From positions 253,001 through 317,000 of the forward strand of contig JAMYGW020000006.1 of the NCBI GenBank assembly GCA_025617375.2: a DNA stretch of 64,000 nt. The letters are read 5' to 3'. Of the stretch, positions 34,013 through 44,583 are shown piece after piece. Position 1 is the stretch's first letter; every line of letters begins with the position of its first letter. The position numbers and the translations under genes were made by a program. This stretch comes from Acarospora socialis. Lineage: Eukaryota; Ascomycota; Lecanoromycetes; Acarosporales; Acarosporaceae. The notes under the pieces are model-generated. The model worked only from the letters and a program-made list of their open reading frames with translations. It made no database searches and was not told the DNA's origin.

Positions 34013-37000
34013 AATCTATGCAAAATAACAAAGTTAAAGACAGCAAACTTCACTGCTTATTGTGTCTGTCTTTTATTTAATGTTTTAATGTTCATAAATT
34101 CACATAGATTATTATGATTCATTAAAATCTTCACAGATTGTGCACTATCTTCAAGATAGTGATGTCACTGCTTAAATACTTTCACAATAGCTAGAAGTTC
34201 AAGATCATGCATCTCATAACTATTCTTCATTAAAGACAGCTTCTATGATCAGTAAGTGACTGAGTGTCATTTTTTAAACATTTACAACTAAGTATAAATT
34301 TCTGTCACAGCATGTTCAGAAGCATCAGTCTTTATTTGATTTTTGAATTTGAAGTCAAAGTGAATAAAAACAAACACAGATATAAAAGCATCTTTAAACT
34401 TGCAGAATGTCTTTGCTGCATCTTTAAATTATTTAAATGATTCTGACTTCTTCTCATTTTTACTGTCTTTCAACAGATTTGTAAGTAAACTCATAATTCA
34501 CAAGTAAATTTTTATAAATCATCTATAGAAGTTGACAAACTCTAAGAAGACTTGCATCTCTTGAAAAATTTTGAGTACTGATCAATTCACAATGATTTTT
34601 ACTCTTTGTGAATTCATCATTACACTGATGATCAATACTATAAATTTCAAGAATTTTATGATGTTCATAGAGAAAACACACTTCTTCAAGTTCACAAAGA
34701 ACTTAAAGTGCTGAAGTCACTTCAGTATGTTACATATATGATGCTTGTGCTTCTCTTTTGATTGCAAGTATATGAGAATATTATTTAAATACATTACACA
34801 AATAAAATTCATATGTTTCACAAGCACACAATTAATATAGACTTAAAAAGTAACAGATACATTGACAAGTTCAAATAATATAATTAAATACTTAAAGTGA
34901 TCATAATGTGTGTGAAATACTGTCTTTCACTTATTGTTCATCTTTATGCAAATGCAATGATAGATATCTTTAAAATTCAGCTTAATGAAAATCTTTGCAT
35001 CACTTAGCTGATTCAGAATTTCACTTATTAAAGATAAAGAATGATGATTTTTCACAGTAATTTGATTTAATTTCTGATAGTCAACACATAATCACAAGTC
35101 ATCATTCTTCTTTGAAACAAACAACATCAAAACATCAGTTGAACTGACAAAATATCTGATTCAACTCTTCACTAAAACATCATTCAGATAGTTCTGCAAA
35201 ACTTGAAGCTTTTTGTTTGATAAATTATATAGAGATTTATGTGAAGAATTTTCATCATTAATATCAATGACATGATCATACTTCTCATAAAAGACAAGAC
35301 ATTCTGCTTCAGTCTCTAAGAAAACATCTATATACTCAGAATACATTTGAGATATAAAAGATGTGATGATTATGTTTTGAAGATGTATTGTTTGTGTCTT
35401 AAATATGACTTGAAGAAGTGCACAGATTACTGAGTCTTTAATAGTTTCTTCAAACTCTTCTGAGTCTTTCAGTGTAAAAGTAAAAATTTTAATGTTGAAG
35501 TGTCAGATCTGCAATTCACAATTAATGTAAATTTGTTTTTTTTCTAAAGCAGATAGTCTCATTATAAACTTGAGTTCATCTTTCTTCAATGCATAAAAGA
35601 TGTGCTCACAGTCATGCTTTTTGTTTCAACTATTTTTTAAATGATACTTCACAAGATAAACATCATAACAGTATACTGAGTGATCATTCATGAATAGAAA
35701 GTTTGATACTTCTGCATCAAGCTTCATTATCTTGTTTGCAACAGTGAAACACTGACTTATTACATTCAATTCAGCAGCACTATTCAAAAGAAAAAGAACT
35801 GAAACTTAATCTTTTCTTACAGCAATAATTTCTTTGATCACAATACTAGATCTAATCTTTACTTTCATTTCTTGTTGCATTTTCATAAAGACTTCAATGA
35901 GACATTTTCTTTTTTTGACTGAGCTGCTGAAAAAATGCAGATATTGTTAGAATTATTTACTGACTTAATGCAATCATTAGCATAATAACTCTTTTCTTGA
36001 CAACAGTAACATATTACATTCAACTTCACTTTTAAGCAAGCACTAAATGAATCTGACTTGACATCAACATTATTATGTCATTTCAATTATATTAGTTCTG
36101 AAGTTCTTTGATTATTAGAAGAAGATATTCAGCTTGAAGTATTCTCTGTATAAAAATTATTGCTTGATTTTCTTACAGTTATAATGTTAAATTCACAAAG
36201 ATTATTCTTCAACTGCACTGCTAAAGCTACTAAATTATCTTGCTTGTTTGAGAAATCTTAATAGTTCAATAAAGTCTTTCTGATTTCTGATCATAACTTT
36301 GTAAAAAAGTGCATCATTAACTGTTTCTCATTATAAAGTGACAGCTGTACTTCAAGAGTGCTAAAATATGCTGTAAAAATATACACACTTTGATTTGACT
36401 TTTGTATGATCTTAATGTACACTTGCACAGTATGTAACTGACAATTTACTGAGTTTTTGACAAGATTGAGAAGATAATTGATAAAGTATTTTCAAGAAAT
36501 TGTTTCAAGAGAAACTGTTTCTTAATATCAGTATCATGCATTTCATGATTTATTCATTAAAAATTGCATCACATATAGAATTCTTGTCTTATCATTAACA
36601 AAATTCTCAGACATCAAGCAAAACATTATCTCAGCACTTTATATAAAGTTAAGATGCTTCTGTATAAATTTTTCAGCATAAATATTTAGATGTTTAAAAC
36701 AAATATTTCTCTTAATCATTACTGCACTGAGATAATTCTCTGCAAATTGTTTACTAGAGATTCTGAATGAGACTTGCTCTGATATTAAAGAACTATCATT
36801 TATTTTTATATTAAGTGAGTCATCAACAGATGTCTCATCAACATCTCAACATTACAGCACTTGAACTTTTCTCTGAATAAATACAAGATAATATTTTTTC
36901 AAAAACAAGTTTCTTTTCTTTTCTGTTCACTTTAACTCAGCATTTAAATTCTTAAGTATTAATGTGAAGCAATCAGTTTCATGTTGCACTGTCTGTGACA

Positions 37001-37165
37001 GATCTATTAAAGATGAATTTATTACAAGTGAATTATTCAAATCTGTGTGATCTCAAGATCAATTTGATGAATTCAGTGTATCATCACTGTTTTGATGTCA
37101 TCAGCTTCATATTTGCATATTATTATACAACAAACTGTCAATCATAACAGTAAAGAAATTAAAAT

Positions 37166-37400
37166 TGTGAGTCTCAATATCTATTTATTACAGATAGATT
37201 ACTAAATAGATTTATGACAGTGTGAAATATGATGATACACAAGTTATTTGATGATAGAGCAACACAATATATCTTTATTGATGTCAAAACTAATTTCTGA
37301 AGAGTTTTATGTGTGAAGAAGTCTTATATTTATAGATTCTTGCTTAGCTACACTTACTAAGATGTAACACTGTAACTGCACTTTATTATTTACTCTGACA
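37166..37400 (-). repeat. 5' LTR of the 17926-37400 Gypsy element
   Basis: Begins TGTGAGTCTC and ends CTCTGACA, followed by CTGAT. This uninterrupted copy defines the LTR that is split on the left. Confidence 0.9.
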
Positions 37401-40400
37401 CTGATCATGAAAAGTATAACTGTTTTTTTAAATACTTTCATAAGAAGAAGAAATTCAATACAGCTAAGTTTGTTAAGCAAAAGAGCAAGAACAAAGACAA
37501 AATAACTAAGTTATTCACTTTATTCAAATCTAATGATAACAATACTACAACTCTTAACTTTATGACTCACATTAACAAGCTTCATTCTGATACTCATATC
37601 ATCAAACTTTGTTTTGAAGTTCATGTTTTTAAGCTTCATTCTGAAGTTTACAATGTTGTTGAGCTTTATTCTCATGCTCTTGTCATTGAGTCTTACACTG
37701 TAAATATATAAACAGTTAATACAGCAATCTCTGATCACTTGTGCTCAACATGTGAGTTTTTTATCACTTTTAAATTTATCAATAGATCTCTTCTTACAGC
37801 TAATGAAGCAGCTAAGATTATAGAAAAAAATCAAGTTTCTTTATGTTTAGTCTGTTCTGATGAAGATATATAAGAAATTATTCTCAATAATATTATGTAC
37901 TTTTTTACTATCTCTGCAAATCTCATTTTCAGTATTTGTATGTGAGTTAGAGACATCATGTTCAACATAAAAAATTGCATTTTACATTATAACAACAGAA
38001 TTATCAGATATGCATCTGAAGTTGATGATTTATTTTGATTATAACTCAATGATACATCTCAGTCTCATGTCTTTGTGACTAATAGAAAGTTTAAGATATC
38101 TTTTAAAACATGACACTGTTGACTAGATCACTTAGATTATGTCAATATTGAGCAATTAATTTAAATCATTGATAATATTGATTTTAAGAATCTTTCTAAA
38201 CATCAAGACATCTGTAAGTTATGCATTAAGATTAGACAGATATGTCATTTTTACAATGCTTTTATTGAGTAAGTAACTCAATCATTAAATCTTGTTCATT
38301 CAGATGTTATTGAATCTATTACACTTACTATTTATGACAATTCAAAGTGATTTGTTATCTTCATTAATGACTTTATTAGATTTATGTGAATGTTTCTCAT
38401 GAAGTTCAAGATCAAAACAATCAAGCATATTAAGAACTTTGTCACTTTAATGAAGACAGATTGTTCTAACTATTCTTTAAAATATTTTTGCACTAATTTT
38501 AAGTGTGAATATTTTGTTCTGAAGAACTGATTTGTCATTAATGATATTACATGAAAATTTACTACATTTTACTCATCTAAAGAAAATGACACTTTTAAAT
38601 GACTGAATTGCACTATTTACAAGTTCATTAAAACTATGCTCAAAAACTCTGATCTGAAGTTTTATCTCTGATTAAAAGTTATTTGAACTGTGATCTATTT
38701 AAAGAATTAATCTTTTACTTATGCACTCAATACAATACTTTATGAAGCATGAACAGACAATGTTTCTGATCTCTTAAGTCTTTATGTCTTCAGTATTACT
38801 GTTTAAGCACATATTTTTAAGAAATGATGTCAGTAAGAAGTCAAATTTGATGATTACAGTCTCAAATATCATTATTTAGACATGAATAATAGCTCTATTT
38901 ATCATGTTTGAAACTTAGAATTAGAATGTGTTCTCATTACTCATAACTGTTTTGTGAAAGAAAATATTGATGTTTATGAAAACATAATTAATTTAGAGAT
39001 CTACAGCAAGAAAAAGACATTTAATATTGTTGATCTTTCTTTCAATTTCTCATTCTTGTTCACATCTTTATTATTACAATCTTCTTTTTTTTCAGAGAGA
39101 GTTTTCAAATCAGTTACATCACTGTTATGATCTTTGTTGTTACAGTGTTTTTAAGATCTTTGAGACATCAATTTAAATGATTCTTGTTCATTGAACACAT
39201 CTTGATTTAGTATGTTTGACATAAAAAATTAAGATTTGACATCATTCATACAGTATTCAGCTGTTAAAACTCACTCATCTTTCTTACTGATGTCATTTAA
39301 TGTTATAGTTGATTATTCTTCTTTTCATTTTGAATTCTCATCTTTGTTCTCTTTATCTCAGAATTCTCAACTTTCTGACTTCTTTGATGACTTTGATGCA
39401 CACTTTTTGTATGTATATGTTGTGATTTCTTTGAGTGATATTGTTGAATCATTTATCTATAAATAAGTTATTAAGTTGTCACTGTGCAAGAAGTGAAAGC
39501 AAGTGATTAAGAACAAAATACATTCTTTAAAGAAAAACAATACATAAAAAATGATTTCTGTGTCATTAGATCAGCATGTTCTTCAAAAATGCTGAATGTA
39601 TAAGATCAAGTGTGATGCTCATGATTAAATTAGTCACTATAAGACTTGCTGAATAGTCAAGAACTATGAACAGTAATTTGATATTGATTATAATCAAATC
39701 TTTGTGTCTATTGTCAAGTCACAAATCTACAAAGCTCTCTTTGTCTTAATCATTCATTTTGATCTAGAGATTAAGCAAATAAATGTAACAACTACATTTC
39801 TTTATGATTTTATTGATCAGATCATCTATATGAAGCTTTTTTATGAATATGAGCTTTTTAACATGATTGTCTTGCTCAATAAGATCTTATATGATTTAAA
39901 ACAGACATTTTATTTTTAATATAAGACTCTATGTGATCATCTTATCTTGTTTAATTTCTGTTGTCTCAATTCTGATTATAGTGTTTTCTTTTGAATCAAT
40001 AACAGTGTTATTATTACTGTTTATGTCAACAATTTTCTTCTTATAGAAGAGAATAAATCAGTTATTCAAGATGTCAAAGTACATCTTATTAACATCTTTA
40101 AGATGTCAGATCTCAGTTCTGTGTTCTATTATTTAAATATAAAGATTGAGTATAACTGTTCTGAATGCACTATTTGTCTTATTCAGACAGCTTACATTAA
40201 TAAGATTTTTGAGACATTTTAACAGTTGCAGACAGTTTCTGTTGACATATTTATGAATTTTGATGCAGTATTCATGAAGAAGTTCATTACTTAGATTGAC
40301 ATCATCACTATTTAATGCTATCAAAAGACAATAAAATCACTAATGTACATAATGTTACAGATGTGTTCTGACATCATCTTTATTATCTTTATCATCAGTC

Positions 40401-41551
40401 AGTTTAATCAGAACTTAAATGTTTCACATTACAATGTTGTTAAGTAAGTCTTCAAATATCTCACTAACACTATAAACTTAAATGTCATTTATGACATCAT
40501 CAATGCAGATCTCATTGACTATATTAATACTGATTGAAACAGATGTCATAATACTCAGAAGTTCACTGACACTTATTTTTTTCTTCTCTTCAGAAATTCT
40601 ATTAATTGATGTTTTAAATGTCAACAGATTGTTATTTTGTTGTTCATTAAGTTTGAATACATGATCAAAATGCAAGCAACAAAGAAAGTCATATGACTTC
40701 ATTATTTTTTTATGAAAATTGATTTTCTTAATGACAGTAATTCTATCATCATTTGTGCTGACAATCATGATGCTATGAATCTAACTTGAAATTCTGAGTT
40801 TTATGTTCACATTAAGCACATTGATATTCAGTATCACTTTGTTTATAAAATTGTCAATTGTAATCTCATCAATCTTAAGTTTGTCTCTATATCTGAATAA
40901 GCAGTTAACAGACTCATTAAGTCTTTACTTATCATTAAGTTTTGTTGCTTTCTTAGTCAGCTAGATCTTCTAGCTGCAACAGCTTTATAAATCAAATCAA
41001 TAAAACATCAATTAATTGTGATCTGAGTAATTAACTTACTTACTTATGAAGTATGACAGATCATAGTCTACATCATAATAATTAAGTTAATTTTTTAAAT
41101 TGTTAACTGATTTTTTGATTGCACATTCAAGTCTTAATCTCATCATTACTTTCTTTGTTGACTAGAACTTATGTTGACAACATTATAAATTGAATTGATA
41201 AAGTATTTATTAGTGATGATCAGAATAATTGACTTAATAAACTCATAAAGTATAACAGATCATAGTTTACATCACAAAATTGTTAAGTCAGTTCTTTCTG
41301 ATTATTCACTCTTTTTATTGTGCATTTGAGTTTTGATCTCATTGTTGCTTCATTTTTTGCATCTTTGTTACATCTTTTCTTTTCATCTTGTTCTCACTTT
41401 CTCATCTCACTGTTGTCTCAATCTTTTTTATGATTTCTTTATCATCTTGCTGTTAAGTCTATTTCTTGATAAAATTGAAGAATCTATACTGACTAATGAA
41501 TGAGTATCTAGATCATCTAAAATGTCTAGATCAGTTAGATTTAAAAGAAAG

Positions 41552-41726
41552 TGTTGAAATTAAAAGACTCTTTAGAAGTTCAATTCTATTCAGTTTAGTG
41601 TTGAAATCTTCTGTGTCACATGATATTGCTTAGTCATCATGCACAAAAGTTATTCTTTGTGTATTTTAGTCTTCTAGATAATTAAGACATCTAATATCAA
41701 GCAATAAAAATGTTTCAATTTCAACA
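41552..41726 (+). repeat. 3' LTR of the Copia element
   Basis: Begins TGTTGAAATT and ends TTTCAACA. It is followed by ATTTC and then directly by the stop codon of the broken LURP-one-like gene. Confidence 0.93.
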
Positions 41727-41731
41727 ATTTC

Positions 41732-42433
41732 TTAGTTGATCCAGTGTCCCACCTTGACTGAATGATATTGGCCATGATAATGACAATGACTGCAATCTAT
41801 AGTACTCATCAGCATGATATATGTTCCCAAGGTCCCTCCTTCCTTGTTGACCATGATAAGTGGATAACTCATCAATGTCATATTCATCCCCCCTGCCACA
41901 TCGACCTTATACTTTGGCTTGAACAACCAATTTGCCCCTTTCCCTTCATCGAACACCCTCCTCACAGATGCTACTTTACTCTCCTCACAACTGATATGTG
42001 TTACCAGACTCTGATAATCCTGCCTGCGCACTTCCAGTTTAATCTCTTGCCCCTCACCGTCCGATGCCACGTTGTTGAACGTGCAGTCCAGCTTCACCTT
42101 TCCCAATGATCATCGTGGGCGCACTGCCATGATCATATGCCCATCACCCAGTAATTTCAAGCACCACACCTTGGACATGGAGAACCAGAAGCTGCGCAGG
42201 CTGAACAAAGGTAGGCCTGATGCGTCTTTGAATTCCTTGTGCGCACTGTTGGATCATATCTTTCCGTCGCAGGAGAGGATGACGGCACCGTCGGAGTTCT
42301 TGGCGGTGAAGTCGCCGTTCGACCAGCTGCGGTCTTGCTTCACGTGCAAGGTTGTCTGTTGAGGGGTGATGCAGTCACTGCGGATGGCGAGGGGTTGTTT
42401 CAAGGTGGTGAGGTTGGAGCGGGGGATTGCCAT
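41732..42433 (-). pseudogene. LURP-one-related (Tubby C-like) gene with two premature stops
   Basis: A single minus-strand frame of 234 codons runs from an ATG at 42433 to TAA at 41734-41732, interrupted by two TGA codons (plus-strand positions 42254-42256 and 42110-42112). The N-terminal third has T-L-H-V-K-Q-D-R-S-W-S-N-G-D-F and N-S-D-G-A-V-I-L-S-C-D-G-K, and the middle has F-K-D-A-S-G-L-P-L-F, the usual order of blocks in fungal LURP-one-related proteins, a Tubby-like beta-barrel family. Length fits the family (about 200-230 residues). The last 45 residues diverge from the usual hydrophobic helix. The second stop fits TGG to TGA (C to T before C on the other strand) and the first fits CGA to TGA (before G), the same contexts as in the nearby retroelements. 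The stop codon abuts the Copia target duplication. Confidence 0.8.
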
Positions 42434-42726
42434 AATCAGCTGTTATGTGAGGAAGTGAGAGCAAGCTTGATGGAAGCAGTTGATGGTGCAGAAGGTGAGC
42501 AATGAATCAACGTTCCCGACAGTTTCTTCAGCTTTGCTTGGAGGACAATATCAAAGAAGTGTAGGTGAAACCTGTAAAATATCTAAGGTCATGAGCTGTG
42601 ACGTCTCTTTCAACACCTCAGTGCACCGTTGGAGATGGAACATGGCGGTCAGCCTGGGCATACTTCTAGTTATCAACATGGGGATGCATAAGGTACATCT
42701 CAGATAGTGAATAAATGTGTTGAAGA
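42434..42726. other. Spacer between the LURP-one-like remnant and the SEC11-like gene
   Basis: About 290 bp. It should hold the promoter of the former and the 3' end of the latter. A minus-strand frame at 42745-42551 contains P-R-L-T-A-M-F-H-L-Q-R, which could be a decayed C-terminal exon of the signal peptidase gene, since such proteins usually extend about 20 residues past the G-W-T-T-I block. No other signal is seen. Confidence 0.35.
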
Positions 42727-43276
42727 CTATATTATTGTGGTCCATCCGAGAAACGGTGCATAGCCAACAACAACACCGACAATCTCCTCACGGTCAACCA
42801 AGATTTGTCCGACCGGATAGAGCAATGTGTCGTCTACCTCGTTATTGTCGCCCTGGGTCAAACCTTTTGCCTGCAGAAGAAGATCGTTAGCATGGTTGCT
42901 ATTTTGCCGCCAAGAGGTTATTTGTGTACCTGTATATGCCATTGCGCCCGCTCTCCTCTACCTCTGAGTGTGTCATAATTGCGCGATGGACCATTGGAGT
43001 CGGTCTGCCAGGGAACCAGCAAAGAGGAATGTCTCCGACCTTGATGATCGGTTCTCGATTCCAAAGAAAGATGATGTCCCCGCGTTGGAATGCAGGCGCC
43101 ATGGACTCGGAAACTACAACCATAATGGGCTGCGAACAATTGGCAAGAATTGAAAGCATCTTCCACACCATGAAGGTGGTCGAGAGTACCAAGAAGATAG
43201 GTAGCATCTTGGATGCTAGTGTCCGTGTAAACAAAGTTAGATTGTTATGAGAGTCATGGCTCTTAAGCATTGTCAT
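42727..43276 (-). CDS. SEC11-like signal peptidase (S26B family), possibly degraded
   Basis: The product would be the catalytic subunit type of the ER signal peptidase complex, which removes signal peptides. The start is probably the M-T-M-L-K ATG at 43276; a longer open frame upstream runs into the MITE. One membrane segment at about 24-45 is followed by [15 protein letters not shown] with the expected catalytic serine (S58; the usual block is S-G-S-M-E-P), then P-M-V-H-R with the histidine at 97. A second exon holds [10 protein letters not shown] with the conserved aspartates. An in-frame model uses a GT at 42961 and the AG before 42870 (91-bp intron). A closer GT at 42929 would break the frame. 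The predicted 152 residues are short of the usual 165-180, and the C-terminus after G-W-T-T-I-I is missing or in a further exon. It may be a second, non-essential copy. Confidence 0.65.
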
Positions 43277-43344
43277 TGTGACCTTGATGAATGCTCCTAA
43301 GACAATGAAGATGCTACAAAGCAAGCTGATAGAGTGGGAAGGCC

Positions 43345-43714
43345 CCTGATAACACGTAAACCCTAAACTATATACATAGAGTTTGGGTAGTTTTTCCAGG
43401 CTTTCATGCCTAAACTCACACCGAAACTGAATATTCAAACCAGCAAGACCTCTCAACCTCCAAATCAGTGGAGAGAGTTCACGGAAGACAGCAAGGGCAG
43501 CTAGGACATGGGGATGTGAAGGAAGAACTCAACCAAGTGTAGAACTTAGTCGACATGCACGCATTGTGGAGTCATGGATTCAGGCATGGATTTAGGCGTG
43601 AGTCCAGACATGAATTTAGGCATGATAGCCTGGAAGTACTACCCAATTGGGGGTGTCTACGACTAGTAAATGAGGGTCTATGTATATAGTTTAGGGGTCT
43701 ACGTTTATCACAGG
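43345..43714. mobile_element. Fold-back MITE with long inverted ends and an internal 12-bp minisatellite
   Basis: The left end (CCTGATAACACGTAAACCC) and the reverse complement of the right end (CCTGTGATAAACGTAGACCC) match, and both continue through CTAAACTATATACATAGA. After a gap in the left arm the match resumes (TGGGTAG, then TTCCAGGCT and CATGCCTAAA), giving inverted arms of roughly 75-105 bp. Near 43572-43627 a 12-bp unit of the type CATGGATTTAGG repeats about four times. No coding capacity and no clear target duplication. It lies directly upstream of the SEC11-like start. It is not hypermutated. The superfamily is not assigned. Confidence 0.7.
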
Positions 43715-44160
43715 CTTGGTAGGAATACTATCTTATTTACTTCCTCCTGTTTTCGGCACCTTGCTTCTGTACTGTACGGAGTAACTTACAGTGCCGGAAA
43801 AAACTCTGTGCCGTTTGGAAACTCGCAAAAACCACACTTGTTGAAATGCTCAGTTTTTCTTAAAAACACACAAATACTGCAACTACTCCACAACCACAGC
43901 TTATACAGACAATCTGAGTATGTAAAATGATGAATTATATATATATCTAATAGAAATTCAATTTTCATATGTATCTTTAAGCAATTACATGAGTGATTAT
44001 TCAAAACAGTGTGTTTTAAGTGTTTCTGTTGTGAAATAACAGCATTTTTGCACTGTTTTTAACATATAACTCAACAACAACTATTTACTACAATAATCTA
44101 AGACTACAGTATTAAAATATATATAAATCTCTATTATCTTTGAGAATTCTGAGTCAATTG

Positions 44161-44501
44161 TGTTACATTTCAACTGAGATTTCTTGATTATAGGACTAGA
44201 GGTTTGTGCTTGTTGATATAAAGATGTGAAAGATGTTGATAGTTAAATCAGTAGCTTTAAATTGAGTAACTAAATGAGTTGAACACAGTTGATTTCATAA
44301 AAAAATTAATTCTACTATATAGTGAGTTCACTTGCTGATCTCACTGTCAAGCTTGTTGAGACAGTTCACTCATGCAATTCATTGAGCTTGCTTATCAAAC
44401 TTCTCATCAAACATATCAAAATGTCACATGACTGCTGTTCAGCAGTCTTTCTTTTATGCTCTTTTTGCATAATCTCATGCATTTATTTCTTAATTGTAAC
44501 A
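44161..44501 (-). repeat. 3' LTR of the 44161-50233 chromovirus
   Basis: Begins TGTTACATTT and ends TTGTAACA, preceded by AATTG. Same length as its partner. Confidence 0.92.
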
Positions 44502-44539
44502 TCATTTCTTCTTTTCTGAGACACTAGTTCTTTAGAATC

Positions 44540-44583
44540 TATATAAGCAAGAATTTTCACATTGTTCACTGTCAGTAATGATG
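44540..44583 (+). promoter_or_regulatory. TATA box and ATG of the antisense unit, 44161-50233 copy
   Basis: TATATAAG at 44540-44547 is followed by ATG codons at 44578 and 44581. Behind it, near 44650-44740, a plus-strand stretch shows the C-x2-C-x6-C-x8-C-x2-C spacing seen in the other copies. Confidence 0.5.

Larger units (their letters stand above)
17926..37400 (-). mobile_element. Ty3/Gypsy LTR retrotransposon, fossil, second level of the nest
   Basis: LTRs of about 235 bp. The right LTR is intact at 37166-37400. The left one is split by another element into 17926-17953 and 24095-24302. A perfect duplication, CTGAT, lies at 17921-17925 and 37401-37405. Gag-pol is on the minus strand: RT upstream sequence near 35346-35161 (with Y-D-H-V-I-D and L-Y-N-L-S motifs of Gypsy RT), RT and RNase H below that to 34018, then integrase core at about 27031-26804 (N-R-D-S-I-F-T-S motif). 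Sequence and LTRs are unlike the chromovirus family in this window and no chromodomain was seen. Its own length is about 7.1 kb. It is broken in many places. Confidence 0.9.
16808..41726 (+). mobile_element. Ty1/Copia LTR retrotransposon, fossil, carrying three further retroelements
   Basis: LTRs of 175 bp (16808-16982 and 41552-41726) are flanked by a perfect 5-bp duplication, ATTTC at 16803-16807 and 41727-41731. Its own sequence is 16808-17925 plus 37406-41726, about 5.4 kb; the rest is nested insertions. It reads on the plus strand. A gag-like region lies between about 17200 and 17900, followed after the insertion by gag and integrase-like sequence (37.4-39.2 kb) and reverse transcriptase around 39700-39920 with an F-D-L-E-I-K-Q-I and I-Y-M-K-L pattern typical of Copia RT, then RNase H sequence to about 41.0 kb. 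Order gag-integrase-RT fits Copia. It is broken throughout and is the oldest layer of the nest. The left LTR is clearly less mutated than the right LTR. Confidence 0.92.

Noticed and set aside
44101-44160. AT-rich flanks of the 44161-50233 element as hypermutated host DNA
   Set aside because: The flanks form inverted arms of a Tc1/mariner-type element with TA target sites. They are naturally AT-rich and not depleted of CG at their ends.
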